Positions 18,205 to 24,970 of a stretch of DNA of 33,982 nucleotides are shown piece by piece. Every line of letters starts with the position of its first letter. Positions within the stretch are counted from its first letter, which is position 1. The DNA is from Meiothermus hypogaeus. GTDB lineage: Bacteria; Deinococcota; Deinococci; Deinococcales; Thermaceae. The notes beneath the pieces are model-generated. The model was not told where the DNA came from. It worked only from the letters and a program-made list of their open reading frames with translations, and ran no database searches. The stretch is from NCBI RefSeq assembly GCF_003574035.1, contig NZ_QWKY01000035.1:1-33982 (forward strand), in the 5' to 3' direction. The translations under genes were made by a program, and so were the position numbers.

Positions 18205-19341
18205 ATGCGACTGCTCTATCTCGCCCTTCTGGTGGGTCTTGGCTTTGCCAGCGCCCAGACCTGTGCGGGGCTGCCGCGGCTCGAGGTCAGTACCCCCAGC
18301 GGTTTCTGCGTGGGCATCGTAAGCCGCGAGCTGCGCTTTCCCCGGGGCCTGCTGCCTTTACCCTCGGGCGACCTGCTGGTAGTGGAGATGAACGGCTGGA
18401 AAGCCAACCAGGGCTCACTGGCACGGCTCTTCAAGCAGGGAAAGCAGTATCGCGTCCAGCGTATTTTCAGTGGCCTGGATCGGCCCCATGGCATTGTCCT
18501 GGGCCCGGATGGCAGGGTGTATGTGGGGGAGGTCGGGCGCATCTTCCGCTTCGACCCCAAACAAGCCCAGCCCCAAAAAGAGTACATCCTGCGTGACCTG
18601 CCTGGAAACGGGCGGCATCCCCTCACCCAGATGGTTTTCGATAAAGCAGGCAACCTTTTTGTGAACGTGGGTTCGGCCTCGGACAACTGCCAGCAGGACA
18701 AGGGCAAGGCAGTCTGTGCCGAGGCGGCGCGAAACGGCCTGATCCGCAAGTACAGCCTTCAGTGGCCCCAGGGCATCGTGCGCGGCTGGAGCGTGCATGC
18801 CGTCGGCTTGCGCAACTCCATGGCGCTGGCCCTTCACCCCTCGGGCACGCTATTGCAGGGTGAGAATTCCCGTGACGCCATCCAGGCTGCCGACCCGCGC
18901 ATCTCCGATGAGGCCCACCCCGCCGACGAACTGAACGTAGTGGTACAAGGCGCCCACTACGGCTGGCCCTACTGCTACGAAAACGGCCAAAACGCCCCCG
19001 AATTTCCCCGCTACAACTGCGCCCAGACCCGAAACCCCACCCTGCTCCTGCCGGCCCATGCCGCTCCCCTGGGCATAGCGTATCTGAATGCCCAAAGCGA
19101 GTGGGGCGACGGCTGGCTGGTGGTGGGCTACCACGGCTATCGCAAAGCCGGGCACCGCGTGGTGGCCTTCCGGGTAAACGGGCAAGGCATCCCCAGCGGC
19201 CCTGCACGGGAGCTCATCGGTAACTGGGTCTTCCCAGACGGCAAACTTGGGGCGCCAGTAGATGTGAAACAGGGGCCCGATGGGAAAATCTACATTACCG
19301 ATGACCGCAATGGCATGTTGCTGGTGTTCTCGAGAGTCTGA
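18205..19341 (+). CDS. Secreted PQQ-dependent sugar (sorbosone/glucose-type) dehydrogenase
   Basis: The 378-residue protein begins with a signal peptide (MRLLYLALLVGLGFASAQ, cleavage probably at ASA-Q), so it acts outside the cytoplasmic membrane. It shows the six-bladed propeller pattern of soluble PQQ sugar dehydrogenases: PRGLLPLPSGDLLVVEMNG, RPHGIVLGPDGRVYVGE, NVGSASDNC, ADELNVVVQGAHYGWPYCY and DVKQGPDGKIYITDD. Paired cysteines fit an exported protein. The sugar oxidised is not predictable. ATG 18205 is chosen because it gives the signal peptide directly; TAGAGT lies 8 nt upstream. An overlapping ATG at 18201 is out of frame. Confidence 0.87.
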   Translation: MRLLYLALLVGLGFASAQTCAGLPRLEVSTPSGFCVGIVSRELRFPRGLLPLPSGDLLVVEMNGWKANQGSLARLFKQGKQYRVQRIFSGLDRPHGIVLGPDGRVYVGEVGRIFRFDPKQAQPQKEYILRDLPGNGRHPLTQMVFDKAGNLFVNVGSASDNCQQDKGKAVCAEAARNGLIRKYSLQWPQGIVRGWSVHAVGLRNSMALALHPSGTLLQGENSRDAIQAADPRISDEAHPADELNVVVQGAHYGWPYCYENGQNAPEFPRYNCAQTRNPTLLLPAHAAPLGIAYLNAQSEWGDGWLVVGYHGYRKAGHRVVAFRVNGQGIPSGPARELIGNWVFPDGKLGAPVDVKQGPDGKIYITDDRNGMLLVFSRV

Positions 19342-19342
19342 T

Positions 19343-19930
19343 TCACTCCAGCACCCGCCACAAATACCAGGCCGCATGGGAGCGGTAAGGCCGGAAACGC
19401 TCCCCCAGTTCTTCCAGCGCCTGCCGCTCGCCGATGCCGTACAGCTTTTGCGCCCCCTTGCGGATGCCCAGATCCAGTACCGGCCAGACATCGGGGCGGC
19501 CCAGGCCAAACATCAAGAACATCTGCGCCGTCCAGACCCCAAGGCCCTTGACCTGGGTCAGGTGGCGGATCGCTTCCGGGTCGGGCAGGTTTTCAATGCC
19601 ATCCAGGCCCCCTTCCAGGGCAAAGCGCGACAGCTCCTGCACATAGCGGGCTTTGGCATTTGATAACCCCACGGCCCGCAAATCTTCGCTTGGGGCCTGG
19701 TAGAGCACCTCGGGCTCGAGGGCAAAGCGGCTCGCCAGGCGCTGCCAGATGGTATCGGCGGCCTTGCCGGAAAGCTGCTGGCCCACTATCGAGCTCAGGA
19801 GCACCACGTACGGCGAACGCTTCGGAAAAGGATGGGGCGCAAAAGGAGCAGGGCCATGCTGCAATGCCAGCTTTTGCATGGCTGCATCGGCAAACGCCAC
19901 CTGAAGCTTGGGGCGGGGAGCACGGGGCAT
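19343..19930 (-). CDS. DNA-3-methyladenine glycosylase, AlkA/HhH-GPD type
   Basis: It is expected to excise alkylated purines from DNA at the start of base excision repair. The 195-residue protein has SSIVGQQLSGKAADTIW (46-62), the helix-hairpin-helix LTQVKGLGVWTAQ (124-136) and the catalytic aspartate in VWPVLDLGIRKG (Asp153), at the compact length seen in thermophile AlkA-like enzymes lacking the N-terminal domain. ATG 19930 is favoured because TAGAAT lies 5 nt upstream. A GTG at 19957 in frame would add nine residues and overlap moaC. It sits 8 nt downstream of moaC. Confidence 0.9.
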   Translation of the reverse strand: MPRAPRPKLQVAFADAAMQKLALQHGPAPFAPHPFPKRSPYVVLLSSIVGQQLSGKAADTIWQRLASRFALEPEVLYQAPSEDLRAVGLSNAKARYVQELSRFALEGGLDGIENLPDPEAIRHLTQVKGLGVWTAQMFLMFGLGRPDVWPVLDLGIRKGAQKLYGIGERQALEELGERFRPYRSHAAWYLWRVLE

Positions 19931-19935
19931 GGCCA

Positions 19936-19941
19936 ATTCTA
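19936..19941 (-). promoter_or_regulatory. -10-like box of the glycosylase, overlapping the moaC stop
   Basis: TAGAAT on the minus strand, 5 nt before the ATG. Its TAG is also the stop codon of moaC (19939-19941). It may be a promoter embedded in the end of moaC, or the two genes may simply be co-transcribed. Confidence 0.3.
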
Positions 19942-20415
19942 CTGCCCCCGCTTCCACTCCCCCGACTTACCCCCAGCCTTGTGCAACAGGCGTAGGTTGG
20001 TTATTTCCAGGCCCTTGCTGGCCGCTTTGAGCATGTCGTAGACCGTAAGGGCCGCTATGGCGCAGGCCGTGAGGGCCTCCATCTCGACCCCCGTCTCGGC
20101 TTTGGTCTTGACGGTGGCGGTGATGTGCACCCGGGCTTCTTCCGGTAGGAAGCGAAGTTCCACGTCTGCGCTGGTGATGGGCAGGGGGTGGCATAGGGGA
20201 ATCAGCTCGCCGGTTTTTTTGGCGGCCAGAATGCCCGCAAGCTGGGCCACGCTCAGGGGGTCGCCCTTGCCCACCCCACCTGCGCGCAGGGCCTCAACCG
20301 CCTCCGGTTGCAGCGCTACGGTGGCCTCGGCGGTCGCGGTACGCAAAGTGGCCGCCTTCTCGCTTACGTCCACCATGCGCGGCTTGCCGTCTTGAAAATG
20401 GGTAAGTTTGCTCAT
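19939..20415 (-). CDS. moaC: Cyclic pyranopterin monophosphate synthase MoaC
   Basis: MoaC converts the MoaA product 3',8-cyclo-7,8-dihydro-GTP to cPMP in molybdenum cofactor synthesis. The 158-residue protein shows MVDVSEK near the N-terminus, [18 protein letters not shown] (65-81; Lys67 and His76), [25 protein letters not shown] (104-128 region, with the conserved Glu-Met-Glu and Asp127) and the Lys-Gly-rich tail [11 protein letters not shown] 20415 is chosen over a TTG two codons upstream; TATAAG lies 8 nt before it. No other moa genes are here. Confidence 0.95.
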   Translation of the reverse strand: MSKLTHFQDGKPRMVDVSEKAATLRTATAEATVALQPEAVEALRAGGVGKGDPLSVAQLAGILAAKKTGELIPLCHPLPITSADVELRFLPEEARVHITATVKTKAETGVEMEALTACAIAALTVYDMLKAASKGLEITNLRLLHKAGGKSGEWKRGQ

Positions 20416-20443
20416 ATGCAAAGCTTATAGCCGAAAGGCTGCT

Positions 20444-21214
20444 TCAGATATCCTTCCGCTCGAAGATGAGCAAGGCCAAGGCCGAGAAGCCCACGGTGTA
20501 GATGATGAGCAAGGGCAGGCCCCAAGAAACGGCTTCCGGGCGAATGTAAAGGTCAAGGTAGCTAGTAAGCAAGAAAGGCTGTATAGCCGGAAAAGCAATC
20601 AGAAGGCGCATCAGGAGCAGGGTCGAGACCGCCGCCAGCGCCGCCGAGGTGGTGCTGAGGAAGACCACCGCATAGAGCATGGCCAGGGCCGAAAGCGGCC
20701 AGAGCACCACTCCGGCCAGCGCATGGGCCCGCAGCAGTTCCATAAACGCCCCTGGGGGCGTAAGTTGGCCCACACCCGCAAAGCTGCCCTCGCCCAGGCC
20801 CGTGCCGCCGAAGAAGCTACCCAGACCAAAGGGCAAGCCGGCCAGCAGCGAACCCGCCAGGCTCACCATCAGCAGAATGAAGGGGTAGGCCAATACCACG
20901 ATAACTTTGGCTCCCAGCAAACGGCTACGGGGACTGGGGCGCAACAGCACCGACTTGAGGGTTCCCATCGAGACTTCCGAACCCAGGACTTCCGCCGCCG
21001 CCATGGCCGTAAGGAAGGGGAACAGGAAGTCCATGCCGGTCAGGAGCGCAAGAGCCGGCACCTGCCAGCCCGAGACCAGCTCGAGGCCATACTGTGCCCG
21101 GAGCCCCGGCGCAAAGGCCCACAAAATGGGCAGCACCAAAGCCGCCAGCAGCCCAATCTGCACCGAGCGCAGCCGCACCAGCTTGCCAAATTCCCAAATT
21201 AGTACCCGCAGCAT
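20444..21214 (-). CDS. ABC-2 type transporter permease
   Basis: This 256-residue membrane protein has six predicted helices, starting at about 18-36, with others near 63-80, 100-125, 160-180, 190-215 and 230-250. The conserved ABC-2 segment EVLGSEVSMGTLKSVLLRPSPRSRLLGAK (split around residues 75-103) is the cytoplasmic coupling region. GGAG lies about 6 nt upstream of the ATG. It is the partner of the ATPase gene 135 nt upstream on the same strand. Substrate unknown (drug, lipid or peptide export are all possible for this family). Confidence 0.88.
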   Translation of the reverse strand: MLRVLIWEFGKLVRLRSVQIGLLAALVLPILWAFAPGLRAQYGLELVSGWQVPALALLTGMDFLFPFLTAMAAAEVLGSEVSMGTLKSVLLRPSPRSRLLGAKVIVVLAYPFILLMVSLAGSLLAGLPFGLGSFFGGTGLGEGSFAGVGQLTPPGAFMELLRAHALAGVVLWPLSALAMLYAVVFLSTTSAALAAVSTLLLMRLLIAFPAIQPFLLTSYLDLYIRPEAVSWGLPLLIIYTVGFSALALLIFERKDI

Positions 21215-21304
21215 GGGTTGCTCCTTCTCGCAATAGGTGGTTCAATCGCCGTGAAGCACCTCCATACACCTGAGGGATAGCGAGCGTCGGGGAAGCGCAT
21301 CTGT

Positions 21305-21339
21305 CCCACCCTGAGCCCTGACCCCTGCACCCTAACCCC
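21305..21339 (-). other. G-quadruplex-prone tract in the ABC operon spacer
   Basis: On the minus strand (the mRNA-like strand) six G-tracts of 3-4 occur with loops of 1-4 nt, as imperfect tandem GGGGTTAGGGTGCA-like units. It lies between the ATPase stop (21350) and the permease start (21214). Whether it folds is untested. Confidence 0.45.
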
Positions 21340-21349
21340 TGCTATATGG

Positions 21350-22267
21350 CTAGGCATTTTTCACCCTTTCCCGGTAATAGTCGTATAGGTCGAAGTAATC
21401 GGGTTCCAGAAACTGCACCTGGTAGTTCTCGCGCACCAGCGCCGCCAAAGCCACGTTGGGCGAACCCTCGAAGATTACATTCACATCGCGCAGGCTCACG
21501 TTTTGCACCCCCGGTACAGTCTTGAGGAAGGCAGCCGCCCTGGGCGGGTCGTCCACCCGCAAGCGGTAGGTTTCGCCCTTGGCGCCCAGCTTGACCTCTT
21601 CCAAGAGCCGCCCCCCGCCCAGAATGCCCACCTTGTCGGAATAGGCCGATACCTCGCGCAGGTGGTGGGTGGACAACAGTACCGCCACCCCTTTCCAAGC
21701 CAGCTCGGCCAGAATTTCGTGGACTTTGCTGATGCCCTGCGGATCGAGGCCGCTGGTGGGCTCATCCAGGATAAGGATTTGCGGCTCGTGCAGAATGGCC
21801 GAGGCCAACCCCAGACGCTGGCGTTGGCCCAGCGAGTAGGTGCGCACCGGCTGGTCGGCCACTGCCAACAACTCGAGCCGAGCCAATACCTCGCGGATGC
21901 GGCTCTCCACGTTGGACATACCCGTCAGGAAGGCAACCATCTCCAGGTTCTGTCGCCCGGTCATGTGGGGGTAAAAAGCCGCCGGAGCCTCCACCACCGC
22001 CCCCAGCGCCCGCCGGGCCACATAGCCGCCGTTGTAGATGTCCTGCCCCAGCATCCGCACCACCCCCGAGGTGGGGAAGGCCAGACCGGTGAGCAGGCGA
22101 ATCAGGGTGGTCTTGCCGGAGCCGTTGGGCCCGGCCAGGGCATAGACTTCGCCCGGCTGCACGGCAAAGGTGATGTTCTCCAGCACGGGTTTGCGCCCGT
22201 ACTTTTTACCCAGTTGCTGGGCCTCGAGGGCCGCACCCGGGGTGCTGGTTGCCACAGCTTCACTCAT
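21350..22267 (-). CDS. ABC transporter ATP-binding protein (ABC-2 exporter type)
   Basis: The 305-residue ATPase has Walker A GPNGSGKT (46-53), Q-loop region GAVVEAPAAFYPHMTGRQNL, a signature reading YSLGQRQRLGLA (LGQRQ in place of LSGGQ, 146-150, common in this subfamily), Walker B ILILDEPTSGLDP (164-176), switch LLSTHH and a roughly 80-residue C-terminal extension ending YDLYDYYRERVKNA. The frame is open for another 169 codons upstream, but ATG 22267 is preceded by a perfect TATAAT 7 nt away and begins the conserved domain. It energises the downstream permease. Confidence 0.92.
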   Translation of the reverse strand: MSEAVATSTPGAALEAQQLGKKYGRKPVLENITFAVQPGEVYALAGPNGSGKTTLIRLLTGLAFPTSGVVRMLGQDIYNGGYVARRALGAVVEAPAAFYPHMTGRQNLEMVAFLTGMSNVESRIREVLARLELLAVADQPVRTYSLGQRQRLGLASAILHEPQILILDEPTSGLDPQGISKVHEILAELAWKGVAVLLSTHHLREVSAYSDKVGILGGGRLLEEVKLGAKGETYRLRVDDPPRAAAFLKTVPGVQNVSLRDVNVIFEGSPNVALAALVRENYQVQFLEPDYFDLYDYYRERVKNA

Positions 22268-22274
22268 GGGTGTG

Positions 22275-22280
22275 ATTATA
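22275..22280 (-). promoter_or_regulatory. -10 box of the ABC operon, leaderless
   Basis: Perfect TATAAT on the minus strand with 7 nt to the ATG of the ATPase gene. No good -35 is visible at 16-18 nt. The transcript would start at or within 1-2 nt of the ATG. Confidence 0.55.
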
Positions 22281-22512
22281 CGCAGGTAACGCGCCGGGCC
22301 TGGTTCACGTCCGGCAGATGTGTGTTGGGCGTAACGAGTCAGCTTAATGGTTTGGGTGGGCACAGAAGGGATACGAGCATAGTCTATGGTCTGTGATCCA
22401 TAGCCGACGAAAAAAATCAGGCAAGGCTGGCAGGACTGGACGCTCGACTTTTTGCGCCCCGGCTTTTTGGCAGTAAAGGTAGAGGGCCTTTTAACGAGGG
22501 GTTGTACCCATC

Positions 22513-22540
22513 TTGCCTTTGGGCGCTGGTGTGTTATCCT
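22513..22540 (+). promoter_or_regulatory. Promoter of the SRP RNA gene
   Basis: TTGCCT (22513-22518), a 16-nt spacer and TATCCT (22535-22540), with 7 nt to the predicted RNA 5' end at G22548. The 280 nt before 22548 otherwise hold only a CTATGG/CCATAG hairpin near 22381-22402 and nothing else I can identify. Confidence 0.6.
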
Positions 22541-22547
22541 CGAGGTC

Positions 22548-22655
22548 GCGTCCTCGGTCTGACGCGGCGCACCAGCGTGAACCGGGTCAGGGCCGGAAGG
22601 CAGCAGCCCTAAGCGCCACGGAGCGGGTGCCGTCAGGGAGCCGGGGGCGCTTTTT
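22548..22655 (+). ncRNA. ffs: Signal recognition particle RNA, small bacterial (4.5S) type
   Basis: The universally conserved apical domain is present: ACCGGGTCAGGGCCGGAAGG then CAGCAGCCCTAAG (about 22582-22614). This includes the GGAAG tetraloop and the asymmetric loop bound by Ffh. The flanking strands pair as one long hairpin, GCGTCCTCGG (22548-22557) with CCGGGGGCGC (22641-22650) using G-U pairs. The end is followed by T8 (22651-22658), so the RNA stem itself acts as the terminator. Length is about 105 nt, as expected for the short SRP RNA. Confidence 0.93.
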
Positions 22656-22658
22656 TTT
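22641..22658 (+). terminator. ffs: Intrinsic terminator of the SRP RNA
   Basis: The closing GC-rich strand of the SRP hairpin is followed directly by eight T residues. The 160 nt after it, up to the lptF start, contain an AGCGTGA/TCACGC hairpin with an A-rich loop and a TATACT box (22803-22808) 10 nt before the lptF ATG. Confidence 0.75.
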
Positions 22659-22818
22659 GTGTGAATAAAGCGTGAAAAAAAACTCACGCGCTGGTTCTTG
22701 ATCTGCCGCCAGTAGTCTAACATCCATCTCAAAACAGCTCGAGCACCTGGGGGATTATCGCCATAGAAGGTCATATTGGCCGCTTCTCACCTGGCAGACC
22801 CTTATACTTCGCTCTGGG

Positions 22819-23835
22819 ATGTTGCAGCGTTATCTATTGCGCGAAACGTTGTCGCTGTATCTGCTGGGCGTGTTGCTATTCGTGGGGCTAATCACCTTCG
22901 ATCTGCTCTCCTCGCTCTCGGGAGCCTTCTTGAGGGCCAGAACCCCCGTGGCCGAAATAGCCCAGATGGTGGCCTACCGGGTGCCCTATACGCTGGGCAT
23001 CGCGCTGCCGCTGGGGCTGGTGTTTGCGCTCCTGGTAGCCCTGGCCCGCTGGATTCGTCAGTCCGAACTCAAGGCCACCTATGCCGCGGGAGTCCCCCCC
23101 CGCACCTTCATTGGGCCAGTGCTGGGGCTCGCCCTGCTGGTAGGGGCGGTAGTACTCTACAACGAAGGCTGGCTCAAGCCCATTGCCCAGGAGCGCTTTG
23201 AAGCCTTGCAGTATAAAATCTACTACGGTTCCGAGCCCTCCGGCGTCCTGACCGAGCGCACCTACACCCCCCAGGGCCTTGGGGTGTACTATGCCCAGCG
23301 CATCTATCCACCGCCCGAAGGGGGGGTGGGCTCGAGGCTGGAAGGCATCCGGGTGGTGGAGCCGGGCGGCTCCGTATGGAGTGCCGAGCGAGGGGTCTGG
23401 GTCAGCGGGGCCTGGCGGCTGCAAAATGCCTACCGGGTAGACCCCAACGGCAAAATATTCCAGGAGGCTGAGCATCCGCTGCCCTTCCCCATCGGGGTGC
23501 AGCCCAAAGCCGTCTCCTACGAGGCCCTGCGCATGCCCGACCTGCATGCGGTGGCCAAAGCCGACCCTGCCGCACAGTTCCCCCTAGCCCGGCGCTACGC
23601 CAACGCCGCGGGTACGGTGGTGCTGGCCTGGCTGGCCATTGTGATTGGCCTCTCGCTGCGCGAGGCGGCCTGGGCCTTTATCGCGGTGGTGGGGCTTATT
23701 TTTGGCTACTGGACCCTCTTTACCCTCTCGGCTCAGTTTGCCCGCTTCGATCTGTGGGGGGCGTATGGGGCCTGGCTGCCCAATCTGGTCTACGGGGCGC
23801 TGGCCCTCCTCGGCACCTGGAGGCTGGCCAGATGA
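22819..23835 (+). CDS. lptF: LptF/LptG-family permease (first copy)
   Basis: In Gram-negative bacteria LptF and LptG form the inner-membrane gate of the LPS extractor with LptB. The 338-residue product (family about 360) begins with MLQRYLLRETLSLYLLG and a first helix (about 10-30). Two more helices follow (about 52-76, 95-115), then a beta-rich periplasmic jellyroll (about 118-245) and three C-terminal helices (about 255-335). ALPLGLVFALLVALARWIRQSELKA is the typical TM2/coupling-helix segment. Which copy is F and which is G is a guess. TATACT lies 10 nt before the ATG. It heads a four-gene plus-strand cluster. Confidence 0.88.
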   Translation: MLQRYLLRETLSLYLLGVLLFVGLITFDLLSSLSGAFLRARTPVAEIAQMVAYRVPYTLGIALPLGLVFALLVALARWIRQSELKATYAAGVPPRTFIGPVLGLALLVGAVVLYNEGWLKPIAQERFEALQYKIYYGSEPSGVLTERTYTPQGLGVYYAQRIYPPPEGGVGSRLEGIRVVEPGGSVWSAERGVWVSGAWRLQNAYRVDPNGKIFQEAEHPLPFPIGVQPKAVSYEALRMPDLHAVAKADPAAQFPLARRYANAAGTVVLAWLAIVIGLSLREAAWAFIAVVGLIFGYWTLFTLSAQFARFDLWGAYGAWLPNLVYGALALLGTWRLAR

Positions 23836-23880
23836 GGAAAGTTGCACCAGCGCCGGGAGGAAGAGCGTCTGGGTGTAGCA

Positions 23881-23914
23881 CCCCCTATCCCCTGGGTCCC
23901 CTCGTCCCTGCCCC
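23881..23914 (-). other. G-quadruplex-prone tract between the two Lpt permease genes
   Basis: Five C-tracts of 3-5 (23881-23885, 23889-23892, 23898-23901, 23906-23908, 23911-23914) make a G4-type run on the template strand with loops of 2-5 nt. It lies in the 94-nt lptF-lptG spacer just before the ribosome site GGAGG (23920-23924). Confidence 0.4.
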
Positions 23915-23929
23915 AGGCTGGAGGCAGCC

Positions 23930-24970
23930 GTGAACACCCTGGACCGCTACTTGTCCAAGGAAGTGGGGTCCTATGTGTTGGGGGCGCTGGCGGTGGTGGT
24001 GCTGGCCTTGCTGGGTGGGGCCTTGTACGAGGTGCTGGCCCCGCTTTTGGCCCGGGGGGCCGATCCCTGGGTGGTGAGCCAGTATCTGGCCTTCCGGGTA
24101 CCCGAGGCGCTGGTACGGGGGATGCCGCTGGCCTTCTTGTTCGCTTTATTGCTGGTGCTCTCGCGCATGGGCGAGGAGTCCGAGCTCAAGGCCATGCTGG
24201 CCGGGGGGGTTTCCAAGCTACGGGTGCTGTTTCCCCTGCTCTTGTTGGGCAGTTTCCTGTTTGTGGTGTGTCTGGTGGCCGCCGACAGCCTGGTGCCGCG
24301 CAGCTTGCAGCAGGGGCAAAACGTTTTGCGGCAGGCGGTGTTGCAAAAACCCAGGGCGTTGCTACAGCCCGGCACCCGCCTGGTGGATGCGTACGGGCGC
24401 ATCGTGTACGTGGGTGAGGTAAGCGAGAGTGGCATTGGCCAGGTGCGGGTCATTACCGCAGAAGAAATTCTGCTGGCCGAGAAGGGCCGTTTTGAGCAGG
24501 GCGCGCTGGTTCTTTCGGAGGGGCTGCGGGTGACCTATGGGGGCGCTCGGCCCCGCACCGTGGCACGGTTTGAGCGGGCTACGGTGCCCTTGGTTGAACT
24601 CTCGCTGGAGCCCCCCGGCGGCCTCTTCAGCCTAACGGTTGCCGAGCTGCGCCAGCGCATCACCCAGTACAAAGCCCAGGGGCTCCCCTACCACGCCGAG
24701 CTGACCGCCCTGCACCGCAAATGGGCCGAGCCCGCCGCGGTGTACTCGTTCGCCATTTTTGCGGTGGGGTTGGCTTTTTTCCTGCTGGGAGGCAGTCGCA
24801 GCCTGGGCATGCTGGGGGTAGTGGTTCTCACCTTCATCTACTACGCCACCTGGAGCGTGGGCCGCATCATGGGCGAACAGGGGGTGCTGCACCCCATCTT
24901 GGCCGCCTGGGGGCCCAACCTGCTCTATGCGTTGGCCGGGCTGGCGCTATTGCGACTGGGGAAAAGATGA
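23930..24970 (+). CDS. lptG: LptF/LptG-family permease (second copy)
   Basis: The 346-residue paralogue has the same plan as the preceding permease: TM1 about 12-35, TM2/coupling segment PLAFLFALLLVLSRMGEESELKAML (about 65-89), TM3 about 100-120, a periplasmic beta domain (about 125-255) and three C-terminal helices (about 265-342). Start is GTG with GGAGG 5 nt upstream. Its stop overlaps the start of the LptD-like gene (ATGA), a sign of translational coupling. Pairing of two such permeases supports a working LptFG-type heterodimer; the ATPase partner LptB is not in the window. Confidence 0.88.
   Translation: MNTLDRYLSKEVGSYVLGALAVVVLALLGGALYEVLAPLLARGADPWVVSQYLAFRVPEALVRGMPLAFLFALLLVLSRMGEESELKAMLAGGVSKLRVLFPLLLLGSFLFVVCLVAADSLVPRSLQQGQNVLRQAVLQKPRALLQPGTRLVDAYGRIVYVGEVSESGIGQVRVITAEEILLAEKGRFEQGALVLSEGLRVTYGGARPRTVARFERATVPLVELSLEPPGGLFSLTVAELRQRITQYKAQGLPYHAELTALHRKWAEPAAVYSFAIFAVGLAFFLLGGSRSLGMLGVVVLTFIYYATWSVGRIMGEQGVLHPILAAWGPNLLYALAGLALLRLGKR

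Noticed and set aside
17997-18206. 69-codon minus-strand frame before the sugar dehydrogenase
   Set aside because: No motif, no promoter; overlaps the dehydrogenase promoter and start.
21503-22396. 297-codon plus-strand frame opposite the ABC ATPase
   Set aside because: Mirror of the ATPase frame; composition is Gln/Gly/His-rich noise.
22268-22774. Longer N-terminus for the ABC ATPase
   Set aside because: It would run antisense across the SRP RNA, and a perfect TATAAT lies 7 nt before the ATG at 22267.
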